From NCBI RefSeq assembly GCF_905475345.1, contig NC_066592.1, forward strand, positions 2,504,501-2,568,500: a stretch of DNA of 64,000 nt, in the 5' to 3' direction. Numbering within the stretch: the first letter of the stretch is position 1; each line of letters opens with the position of its first letter. Source of the stretch: Vespula vulgaris (taxonomy: Eukaryota; Arthropoda; Insecta; Hymenoptera; Vespidae). The position numbers and the translations under genes were made by a program. A model generated the notes under the pieces. That model had not been told where the DNA came from. It was given only the letters and a program-made list of their open reading frames with translations, and made no database searches. This document shows, piece by piece, positions 25,801 through 35,682 of this stretch.

Positions 25801-28000
25801 AAGACGCAGAGAGTGGTGAAACTATGAATGTACAACAACAACAATGCCAACAACAGCAACAGCAACAGCAGCAACAACAAACCGTGGCATTAGTTAGTCC
25901 GCGAGTTGAACAACAGCAACAACAGCAACAAGCGGTAGCCAGTGATCAGCAGCAAACAGTAGCTAGTAGTTCTACACAGTCAGTTAGTACGTCTCAAGCG
26001 TCTACTGGTCATAAACGACCCAGGACACTTGATTCCACTGCAACCGGATCAGGAATAATAGAAGATCACAGTAGACAAGAACAAGTACCTAGTCCAAAAG
26101 CCAAGAGGAGTAGACAACAAGAATTAGGGTCATCAGCTAGTGCTAGTATTTCAGAAATAGAATATCAGGCAAGTATTGAATGGTACTTGAAAAAATAATG
26201 TAGACAAGTGTGTATATAATATTCGTTATATCTGTAGGTACCTACCTCTAGTCAGCGTGATCAAGACGAAGAAGTTGAGGAAGGGTGTGTGGTAATAGTA
26301 GATTGTGACGAGGGTGAAGGAGGTGGAAACAATCAAGCGCAAGAAGAGGAAGAATTCGATAACGATCCGTATGAAGAAATGGAAGAAGAAGATGAAATGC
26401 CTTATGAAGTTGAAGCAGAGGTAGAGAGAGATAACAATGAAGTTGAAATTATAATGGAAGAAGATTCAGCTAGCGTGGAGGTTCCGAGACAGGCTCAAGC
26501 AACGATACCTGTAAATCAACAACAACAACAATCGGAAGCGATTAGTAGTGCTGGACAAACGGGCGAACCACCGACTTCCTTTACGTCTCGTTCGTCACGT
26601 GGTATTGCACCGATGCCTCGACAGCAGCAACAACAACATTTACTTTTGGTTAGTCTCTTCATTTATATGTATATGTTAGTTCTAAACAAAGAATTAATAT
26701 TATTAACATATTACGATCAATTAAATATAAATCTTGATATTGTAGCCACAACAAGGATACGAAGATGGAGGTGACGATAGCATAGTACCCAGTACACCCA
26801 CACTGTTCGTTCCTCGACGAGGTGATGGATTTGGAGAAGCTGTGAGTTCACCTCAAGTTCCTCAAGCACGATTCACTTTTGGAGATTCGTCGGCATCCGG
26901 TACAGCTTCTTCGACACCTTCGTTAACAACTACTACGGGAACTGTTACTCGAACAATATTTGGCTCGTTAAGTTCAGGAGCAGCTCAAGTGGTACAAGAA
27001 AGCATAGATGATAGTAGGATAGACCTTGCTCAATTAGAAGATGGCGGTACTGGACGTAGCGTACCTACTACTCCTTTACAAGTTTCCCCAGCTGCAGATT
27101 TACCACCATCTGTAAGAAATTAAATACATAACATGCATGTTCATGCATGCTATTCTTACACAGTAATAATTCTTTACTTTTAGACTAGTAGTGGCCCATC
27201 GGAAGAACAAGAAACTCCTGTTTCCGTGACAACAGTACCGGTAATAGGTGCATCCGTGAGCGATACTAACGAGGAATCTACTATTCCGAGTATTCGTGTA
27301 GTTAGTGCGGATCAACAACAACAACAGGGCCAAACGGAAGCTATTACAGAATCTAGTACAATGCCGACTGAAGGTACGTGATATCATTTATATAAAATCA
27401 ACATCTGACATTCCAGTAAGAAATTATTCTTCATTAATTGCAAATCGTATTGATTGATTAATTGTAGGAGTGAGTTCGGAAGGTGAAAAGCGGACAGAAG
27501 AAGCAGGATCTTTAGTATCTGGTGATGACGATGCCGTTGACACGGGAGAAGGAGTGGAAGAACCTGGAAGCGACATAGTTGAAGACGACGCCGAGGAAGA
27601 AAGCAGAGAAGCGGAAGCATCACCTTCTAGTAATACACGTCAACGAACAATGGCAGCTGCTGCAGCTGCTACAACTGCAACGGCTAATGGTAACAGAGGT
27701 ACACCACTTCGACGATCGGCACGGTCTCCGTTTCGGGCTCGCGGAGTAAGACCAACGCCTATTGTCTGGGAAAGTCAATCTGGGAGAGGTGATTATATAT
27801 TGAATTTATTTATCTTATATAATAATATTTTTTCTTATGTCTTTGTGACTTATCTTTTGTTCCTCTTTTTTTTTTCTCTCTCAGGACAAAATATTATGCG
27901 TGGACATACAACAAGAGGAACGAATAATGAAGGTGGGAGAGGTCGAGGTACCCGAGGACGTAGATCGATGCGTGGTAAGTATCCATACGCGCGCTTTTAA
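19888..28000 (+). CDS. Mtor: Nucleoporin Tpr (Megator), nuclear basket protein
   Basis: Twelve exons join in frame: 19888-20059, 20137-20299, 20406-20627, 20722-21281, 21350-21741, 21860-22122, 22202-26168, 26238-26648, 26746-27111, 27184-27373, 27468-27788 and 27885-28000, giving about 2,380 residues, close to fly Megator and human TPR. Roughly the first 1,600 residues are near-continuous coiled coil, rich in Glu, Gln, Lys, Arg and Leu. The conserved segment PTAAIASRILKKGLSLTQIY lies in exon 5. The C-terminal third is unstructured, with poly-Gln at 25836-25930, acidic clusters and a final Arg/Gly-rich tail. Tpr forms the nuclear basket of the pore and acts in mRNA quality control, chromatin organisation and spindle checkpoint signalling. 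Exon 7 is nearly 4 kb. Intron 7 has a GC rather than GT donor at 26169. The last exon passes a donor-like GTAAGT at 27975, so a further 3' exon cannot be excluded. Confidence 0.95.
25836..25930 (+). repeat. CAA/CAG repeat coding poly-Gln in Tpr
   Basis: Within the large Tpr exon there is an interrupted run of CAA and CAG codons, broken by a Cys codon and a short TVALVSPRVE spacer. Mixed CAA/CAG usage suggests a long-standing coding repeat rather than a recent pure expansion. Confidence 0.9.
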
Positions 28001-29609
28001 CTTTACTATATAGGCCAGATATAAACGTACACTCTCTTTTACATCCTTTGAGTATAGAGTGTTAATTTTAAGAAGTACCTAGGATATCTTAATTATTGAA
28101 CACAAGAAATATAAGTGAACTTTAATGAATCAAGCAGCAGTATATCTTCGCAGAAAAAGTTTATGAAAATATATTTCATAAGATTAGGGTATTAAAGCAT
28201 TGTACAAATATAAAATTACGTATTTACTATATAACAATAATGTTACAATCATTTTAGAGATAGCGAATTCTATGATCATTCTTTTCATATGTTACAACAT
28301 ATCGCGATGACATGACTCCATACATAATTTGATTTGTGTTTATATTTTTAATACTGAAAATATGTTGAATGACATTCCATTACAGTTGTTTTCTTTCCAA
28401 ATATAGAACATATGATTAGTGATTAAAAGTGCCTAAGCTCAACGTACATTTTGTTAACATATAAATCTGTTTACAATTTGTTTAAACCATCTAAATAATA
28501 ACAAATCAATTTTTATTTATATAAATAATCTGTTTATTGCTTTCCTTCTCTTTGTCGATATTTCTCTTTAAAGTTATTCGTTGTAAGTGTATTTCATTAA
28601 AAAAAAGAAAATGTAAAAGATTTTTGCATATTGATGTAAAAAAATGTAATTCTTTTACTTTTGTGGCAGTATTTGTCATTTTACTTAAATGTATAAATAA
28701 ATAAATTAGCCTATGTATTCCGTTATAGGAAAACAAGTGTGTATACAATTTATTAATATCGTGTTTGTGTGTGTTAAATATAATAAATTTTTACAATCAT
28801 TCACAATTATTTAAAATATTTTCAGTAGATATAATTAAATAAGATTTATCTTATTTTCCTTTACATATTAAACGTGTTGTCAAAATTTGTCCTAAGAAAA
28901 TATAGAGCACACTTTGTTTTTAAAGAATAAATAATGACTACATAAACAAATAAATTTGCTTTTTGTGCGCAGATGTATATCTATTAAACTATCCAAAAAT
29001 AATTTCATATCTTATATACAATACGTATCTACGTCATTAGTTCTATATAATCAGTGTGCTATACGGATATCGCATAGCATGATAAACATATCATACTACA
29101 ATGTTTACAATGTTTTACTTTTGTAGAATTTATTTTTTCATTAAATTCGATATTAATTTCATGTAGTATCAAATCTATTAATGATAACACAAAAGTCTTT
29201 CCGGAAATAAAATAAAGTCGGTTTATATATGGGCATTTCAGTCTCTTACTCGAACAATTCGTATTTCGAATATGTTCATTAATTTAAATCAGTAAATAAT
29301 ACTACTATGTTAATATTTACAAAACATATTGTTTTCTAAGAATAACAATGCAATAAAACTTTGATGTAAAAGTTATTACAGTGTCAGAGAATATTTCTTA
29401 AGTCTCTTTTTGAATGAAAATAATGTCATTATACGATAAATAGAAAAAGAATGAAATTATAAATACTATTAATAAATTAACTAATACATTAAATACATAT
29501 AATTAATGGCACCTACGTAATATCACAATAAAACGAAGCGTATTTATTTCTTTTCGTAGGAAATTTTATCAGTTCTGCGAATAAACGAGCTCTTTTATAT
29601 ATGTACTTT

Positions 29610-29643
<34 letters not shown>

Positions 29644-30104
29644 TATATATACATATATATTATATATAAATTAAATTTTCTTTTTTTTTGTTTTCCTAAG
29701 ATGATTTTGATTTTGGCAAAAGTAATTTCGAAGAGCAGGTGCCGATTCATTGGCATTTTGGTTCCAGAAAGAGACATCGCTATATAGATGATACTGGGCT
29801 ACGAGCCAATCTTTGCGTATCGCGCTGTAAACGCTCGCATTAAACACCTTCGAACATTTCAAACGGTATGGATTTACTTTTGGAATGTTTTAAGCGATAA
29901 AACGATCAATGTATATAGGAAAAAGATCTATAAGAAACATTAATGAAAAGATGTTCCTTATATTGCTCTCGTAAATGTATGTTGTAATCAGTAGTATCAC
30001 CGAGATCATTTACTTACTTACTTACATTGTCGATATATTTTACATTCTTTTTCTTGTTTTCTTATCTTTCTTTTTATTCGCAGCAACCTAGCAATATATA
30101 TCGA
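28001..30104. other. Convergent 3' flank between Tpr and Pvf-A
   Basis: AT-rich sequence lies between the Tpr stop codon and the stop codon of the minus-strand Pvf gene. It should contain both 3' UTRs and holds several AATAAA-type signals. An (ATA)n/(TA)n microsatellite lies at about 29611-29668. A minus-strand open frame at 29671-29862 has no recognisable domain; it could be a 3' exon of the Pvf gene, but no splice link can be shown. Confidence 0.5.
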
Positions 30105-30599
30105 TCAAAGCATCTCGATGTTCGGCGTTGAATAATTCCGTTGATCGGAATTGGTAACGGCACAGATACATTCACCGTGCTGTTCGATTCGTATCCATTG
30201 TTTTCTGGTACGATTCGTTTGGAGACTCTCAATCTCGATCTCTATCTCGTCGTGATAGATCGCCGATTCGACCGGTGTACAGCTCATATTGAAACTCTTG
30301 CAGCATCCGGAATGTACGTCGCAGCGCTTCGAAACAATGTAAAGTGGAAAATTGACGATCTCGGAATTTGTATGAACAGTCTGCATCAGATCTCTTAAAT
30401 TATAAGAGCGGGATTGTGGTTCTCCGCAAAGGAAATTTTCCGATGGTTCTAACGAACGAGAGAAGTTCAATCTTTTAGGTGTACGATGATGATGACTTTT
30501 ATTGTTAGTCGCCATCGATTGAGCCGTATTACTCAATATCGGTGTGATCAAGATGAATAGCCTAAGGCAAAAGTCGTATTTAATCGGTTGTATTAACAT
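30105..30599 (-). CDS. PDGF/VEGF-type growth factor (Pvf-A)
   Basis: The uninterrupted model is 164 residues: an N-terminal hydrophobic stretch (LFILITPILS) ending near NTAQS as a signal peptide, a basic linker with PKR, then a cystine-knot growth factor domain. The diagnostic pattern is Cys58, then RCDVHSGCC (Cys93, 99, 100), SCTP (Cys107) and GECIC (Cys144, 146), which matches the PDGF/VEGF order Cys...Arg-Cys...Cys-Cys...Cys-x-Pro...Cys-x-Cys. Secreted Pvf ligands activate the receptor tyrosine kinase Pvr in insects and guide haemocyte survival and migration, border cells and epithelial closure. An alternative spliced start is possible: exon 30762-30665 joined to 30561 in frame gives 184 residues and skips the start used here. 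The gene has a good TATA/initiator promoter upstream. Which of the fly Pvf1-3 it corresponds to cannot be told by eye. Confidence 0.8.
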   Translation of the reverse strand: MLIQPIKYDFCLRLFILITPILSNTAQSMATNNKSHHHRTPKRLNFSRSLEPSENFLCGEPQSRSYNLRDLMQTVHTNSEIVNFPLYIVSKRCDVHSGCCKSFNMSCTPVESAIYHDEIEIEIESLQTNRTRKQWIRIEQHGECICAVTNSDQRNYSTPNIEML

Positions 30600-30840
30600 T
30601 TTTTTTCTTCTTCTTAATGTCTCTTCTTGTCAGCTACTATCCAATATGTCTTCGTATCACTCACTCGCAATTATTGAACCGTTCTTTCACTATCCTCGCA
30701 CTTATTAAAACGGCGATGAAAATTTTGGTCCATGCGGGAGAACGTTTAGTGACAAACCTCATCCGATAGAAACAACGAGGATTTAAATGAAAGAAAATTT
30801 TCTTATCCCGAAGAAAACGTCGTCGGACGCATTCTTGACT

Positions 30841-30876
30841 GACTGAGATTCGCCTGCTAGCAGAGGAGTATTTATA
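30841..30876 (-). promoter_or_regulatory. TATA box and initiator of Pvf-A
   Basis: On the minus strand a perfect TATAAATA (30876-30869) is followed by TCAGTC (30846-30841), the arthropod initiator consensus. The A of the initiator (30844) is 32 bases downstream of the first T of the TATA box, the canonical spacing. The predicted transcript starts at about 30844 and reaches the Pvf-A reading frame without another obvious promoter in between. Confidence 0.75.
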
Positions 30877-33158
30877 CATGGCAGGGAGGTTGCACGCGTG
30901 ATCGGTGGTCGATGAACGTGTACCATCGCGTGGAATAACGTTCTACGTAAGAGCGTCGATTTTCTTAACGAATAAATCGATTGTGCAATTCTTCGTCTCG
31001 TCACCCACAAATTCACTATACCAATATTTCAATTTCCCTTACTTCCTTAATCATCATTTAAAAGTACATGCGTTATTTCTATAATTCTTTTTCCTCTATT
31101 CTTATTAAGAGGAAGGATTTTATTAAATATTTCAAGGTTCTTTCCAGAAATTATATAGGCGAAGTAATCGATGACATTATCAAATAACTGTTCTACTTTC
31201 CCTTATAAAGGAATTATTAATAAAAGATATATAAGATTTATTTATTAAGGTCGGCTTAATATTCGATACATCAATGAAATTTTCTTATTTTAGTAAAGGG
31301 TTTTATATTGACTCATACCGTCGTGATTCATCAAGCATCCTTTCATCACTTAAGAATGTCTATGTATTTTTTATCATAAATTAATTTTAGTCAAAGCAAA
31401 CCCTGTGGAATATAACAATTGTAATCAACAATTGGTTGTTACTACGTATTCATTTTTTTATGTGATTCGTCTCTTGTTTATATACACACACACACATATA
31501 TATATATATTATAGGAAAATTAAGTAGAACAATTTGTATCATTGTTACATAGAGGAAAAAAAGATAATATATGTCTTCTCAGTTTTAATGATTTCTAAGG
31601 AAATTCATAGAAAATATTAGATATTACAAGAAAAATACGTATGAGATGACGTATTAGGGAATAAGGAAACTCTCGAGGAAAAATGATATTTTACATAATA
31701 ACAGGTGCGTCATATTGGAGCATGATTATACAAATCCATAAAAAAGTTCCAACAAATTAATCAGGAAAAGAATGAGAGCATCCCTTATTACAAGAAAAAT
31801 ACAGTGAGAATTAATTTACGATTCATTATTTTCTTTTTTCTTTTTTTAATAAGTACAGAAAACTCAGAAAAAGATGTAAAAAGATCGATCGAATTGTTAA
31901 GAAATTTTTCGAAATAATTTTTGAATTGTTTGTCGCATATATACACAAATGTAAAAGTATTATAAAAAAAAAGGAAAAAAAAAAGAACACAAAACGCATC
32001 GAATCGTCTCGTTAGCTACATAGAATTAATAGATCAAGATACGCACGTGCGTTCAAGTTCCATGACCTTATAATTATAAATAAATCGACATCTGGAATTG
32101 TACGAAGAAAGTGACGATCGCTTAGTTTTAAAGAGTAGCCATATGGAATATATGCATACCGATATGATAAAATTAGAAATCCTATAAAATAGTTCTGTGT
32201 CAAAAAAAGATTTGACTGAAATAAAAAGGACGAAGATCTCATAATTTCTAAAAATACATATACTTTATCGTAAAATTGAAATAGTTTAACTACGATCTAT
32301 ACATTTTTTTTATACGAATTTGATTTTTTATGAATTCGATCAACAGATATTCGAATACTATTCTACTCTTCATTCTTTTCTATATTTGTCAAAAATTTAT
32401 TTTATTAATTTTAAGACGATCATTACAACCATTTATGTGTTGTTCATTTACATTAATAATATAAACTATAGAAAATCATCGGAGTTGTAACAAAAGTTGT
32501 AATTATCGAAGAATCTTTAATTATAAATATTTAACATTGTACGATTAGTTAAGTAAGTAATCGATAAAGATATCATTATCGATATCGATTGAACGGGATG
32601 TACCTTTAGATATCTTAATAAAAAAGATAGCATGTCAATGCGTTAATTACAATGTCATATTTGCTAACTCATGCACGATACTATAACGTATTGCTGACGT
32701 AAACGTAACGGGGATATCCCTTGCGGTAAAAGAATTGACTAGACTCATTACTAATACCGGTTTCTCACTACTCTAACAAGTGTAAAATTATGGTACAAGA
32801 CTTGTGTAATTTATTTATACACGGTATATATCATAGTTTATTTTTAGAAAATTAAATTTTATATTTCTAGAATGATATTTAAAGAGGAAATAAAGAAAAA
32901 ACATTTGTTTCCTTAAGTAATTATTGATTGCGCTGTGATGATAAAAAAAGAAAGATTATCTTTTTTTTTTTTAATTTAATACACCATTATACATCACTTC
33001 GTGGAAGTATACTGTCCTAACTTTTTGCATCTTAAATTAAAATTTAAGTTTCTAATCACGATTTGAAACGGTTTTAAGAAGAACTAAAATATCCATGGTC
33101 AAACGCAATTGCCTAATTTTATATTCAATGCCTTACACATTAGCATCGTCTACCTTGG

Positions 33159-33425
33159 TGAGTCAGTCCCGTAAAATGGCACAAACGGATGTGCTCATGT
33201 AGGAAAGATCGGAGAATAATATAGACATTTCATAGTCATACCATATTACCAATTTTTAAGGTGAAGTAGCAGGAACAAGATCTTTCTACTCACCCCCTTG
33301 AATACCACAGGAATGCCAAGTCAGCTTCACGGATTCCGGTGTCTTTGGAAGAATAAAAAGATCACGAATGTCTTTTGTGACATCAAGTAGACATGCCGGA
33401 GACGTTCACTACACACGATGACTCA
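33159..33425. promoter_or_regulatory. Pair of AP-1-type sites flanking a GC-richer block
   Basis: TGAGTCA at 33159-33165 and TGACTCA at 33419-33425 are exact matches to the AP-1 (Fos/Jun, TRE) consensus, 260 bp apart, lying 1.2-1.5 kb upstream of the Pvf-B start codon. The DNA between them is less AT-rich than its surroundings. Function as an enhancer is an inference. Confidence 0.35.
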
Positions 33426-34348
33426 CTGCAACCTGTCGCATTTCTCTCAACGAGAAGCATCTGGTGCTTGTCTACTCTAAATAATATGACGTCTTCAAGT
33501 ATCCTCTTGTTCTTATCATTGATCATATCTTCTTTTCTAGATAAAAAATATTAAAAATATTAGAGCTATTTAAAGAATTATCAATATTATTTCTTTTTTT
33601 ATATTTTTTAGATTAAGCTGTGTTTTATTTTGAGAATTTGAGAAACGTGTACATTAAAAAAAAAAAAAAAAAAGAAAGAAAAAGAAAAAAGTATGTATCT
33701 TCAAAAGTTCAATACATAATACAAAAAGAAAACAAGATAATAGAATATTCGAAATGATTGTATCTTTTGATTCGAACGATTAAGTGCGTCAATGAATTGC
33801 ATCGATCCTAACTACTGTATCTTCGTTAATCCATGGATAATAAAACTTTTAATTATCGATCACAATGTTACAATCTCTCGTCTGAACTCTATTTAATTTT
33901 TCTCTGTTGAAACTATTAAAATTGAGATAAGGAAGAACGCATATTTTAGAAGCTGCGTAGACGATGTCCCAAAAGGGAAGAGGAAAAAAGAGTTCGTGAG
34001 ATTGAAAAAAAGAGAGTTAAGTGACGTTGTGCCGAAATGTAGGAGAGAGAGAGAGGAAAGAATGATGTGTGGGGAGGTAGAAAGAATAAGGTATAACGTC
34101 ACGCGACTCAACGTGGTCTCACTTCGAACGGGAGGCAGGACCCACTAGTTGTAATTATAGTTATCTTCGCGATGTTCTCGGAACGGTTTGTTCTCGACCC
34201 CTCCCAGTGCTTACCAAGAAACAAGAGGAAGATAGAACGAGCTGTTAAATTCACAGAAGGAAACGAGACAGTAAGATAGAGATCGAGGAAGAGAGGGCGC
34301 GAAGAGAAATCTGGAAAAGAGAGGGGGAGAGTGGGCCGAGGATGAAAG

Positions 34349-34397
<49 letters not shown>
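34349..34397. repeat. (TA)n microsatellite followed by (GA)n
   Basis: An uninterrupted AT dinucleotide run of about 46 bp is followed directly by a GA-rich run to about 34430. It lies 230-280 bp upstream of the Pvf-B start codon, probably in its promoter or 5' UTR. Confidence 0.9.
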
Positions 34398-34398
<1 letters not shown>

Positions 34399-34625
34399 AA
34401 AGAGAGAGAGAGAGAGAAAAAGAGAAAGAATTCAGATCGCAGAAGAGAGAAGTTACAGTACACCGTGGTGTTGCCTATCGAGATAACCCTTCTTGTGCAT
34501 CTATAAGATTTCAAGGATTGAAGATTAATCTGAGAATAGCGCTTTAATTGATTAAAAACTGTTTCAAACGGGGAAAAGGATTCCTCTATTAGCACTTTGT
34601 GACAATTTCTTCGTGATATTCAACA

Positions 34626-35128
34626 ATGAAAAAAATTGTTTTATTTCTCCTTGCCGTTCTATTTGTTTTTTTGGTCACCGGTAGACACCACAGGTAAGAG
34701 CTCGTAATAAAAATGATCATACGTCCTGGAAAATATTCAGATTTAAATAAATTATTGACGTTGTTATGTCTTTTTTTTTTTTGGTTTATAGAGACAATGA
34801 CTACTTAAATCACGTACAATTGGTAAATCAATTTCGATGTTCATTGCCACAACCACGAGCAATTCCCGTAGCAGAACTTCTTACAGTTGGACCTAGTCCA
34901 GATGAAATTTTTTATCCTCCTTCAACGGTATTAGCACGTTGCGGTGGGTCCGGATGTTGTCCCGATTCCAAACAGATCTGCGCATCGACCGAGACTAGAA
35001 ACGTAAGCTTGGTATTCATGGTAAAACACCTCATAGATCGACAACGGGACAGACATCATGAGGTTATTCATGCTTTGGAAGATACAAAATGTGCTTGCAT
35101 AAATACGGTCAAAGTCAATATGACGTAA
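34626..35128 (+). CDS. PDGF/VEGF-type growth factor (Pvf-B)
   Basis: Two exons join in frame: 34626-34693 and 34792-35128, giving 134 residues. The first exon encodes a clear signal peptide (MKKIVLFLLAVLFVFLVTG). The mature part is almost only the cystine-knot domain, with FRCSLPQPRAIPVAELL (Cys39), the segment ending ARCGGSGCC (Cys73, 78, 79), ICAS (Cys86) and KCACI (Cys123, 125). This is the PDGF/VEGF order. Asn-X-Ser/Thr sites occur at NVS (about residue 94) and near the C-terminus. The protein lacks the basic or Cys-rich C-terminal extension seen in some family members. Together with Pvf-A it forms a head-to-head pair with quite different sequences, so the two are not recent duplicates. 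It should be secreted and act on a Pvr-type receptor tyrosine kinase. The stop codon is about 550 bp from that of DNAAF4 (convergent). Confidence 0.85.
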
Positions 35129-35682
35129 TTCTTCGTTTAAAAGTATAAATATAATGTAGATGTGTGAATATATTTGTGTATGTGTGTTTGAGTATGCGTG
35201 CGTGCGTTTGTGACGTTATCAGTGCATCAATGATGATAATTGCTTTAAAACATACAAATTTATAAGTATCACGTAAAAATTTCATATCAATTATATTATG
35301 TAATCGTTTGTTTTTATCATGGATAATATTCTCTAAAAAATATTACTTTCATAGTTATTTATTTATTTTAATAAAATGTATCATTTATACTTCGAATTAA
35401 TTAAAACAAATAATTTCACTGTTCATACTTACATATTATTATATAGTATTATATAATTATTATATATTTATATTTTTATATTGCTATATATATATATTTA
35501 CAACTAGTTCCTTACTGTCCATTTATACATCCATGGTATTTGTGTCTGTGATATTTTTATCTATTAAGGTCTGTAAACGTTCATATATTTTTTAGAATCT
35601 TATATTAAAATAATAACTATCAATATTACCAACTATTTTATTTTATTATAATCCTTTCTTTTCAGATTTTCACTTGTCTTAT
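35129..35682. other. Convergent 3' flank between Pvf-B and DNAAF4
   Basis: AT-rich sequence with a TGTG/CGTG-rich segment near 35175-35215 and several TTTATT/AATAAA-like signals. It most likely contains both 3' UTRs. No gene is seen. Confidence 0.5.

Larger units (their letters stand above)
30877..34625. other. Intergenic spacer between the divergent Pvf genes
   Basis: About 3.7 kb separates the Pvf-A promoter from the Pvf-B start codon. Most of it is AT-rich. A block at about 33140-33480 is visibly richer in G and C, and is bracketed by TGAGTCA (33159-33165) and TGACTCA (33419-33425). A purine-rich block with a (TA)n run lies at about 33960-34440 and is probably the Pvf-B 5' region. No coding exon is recognised; the open frame at 32012-32242 and others resemble nothing. 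Confidence 0.55.

Noticed and set aside
29671..29862. Minus-strand open frame as a 3' exon of Pvf-A
   Set aside because: Pvf-A has its own in-frame stop at 30105 and no donor was found that would link to this frame.
30661..31016. Two minus-strand open frames upstream of Pvf-A
   Set aside because: Both start upstream of the TATA box and initiator, so as full open frames they would not be in the transcript; only the internal ATG at 30762 is kept as a possible alternative start.
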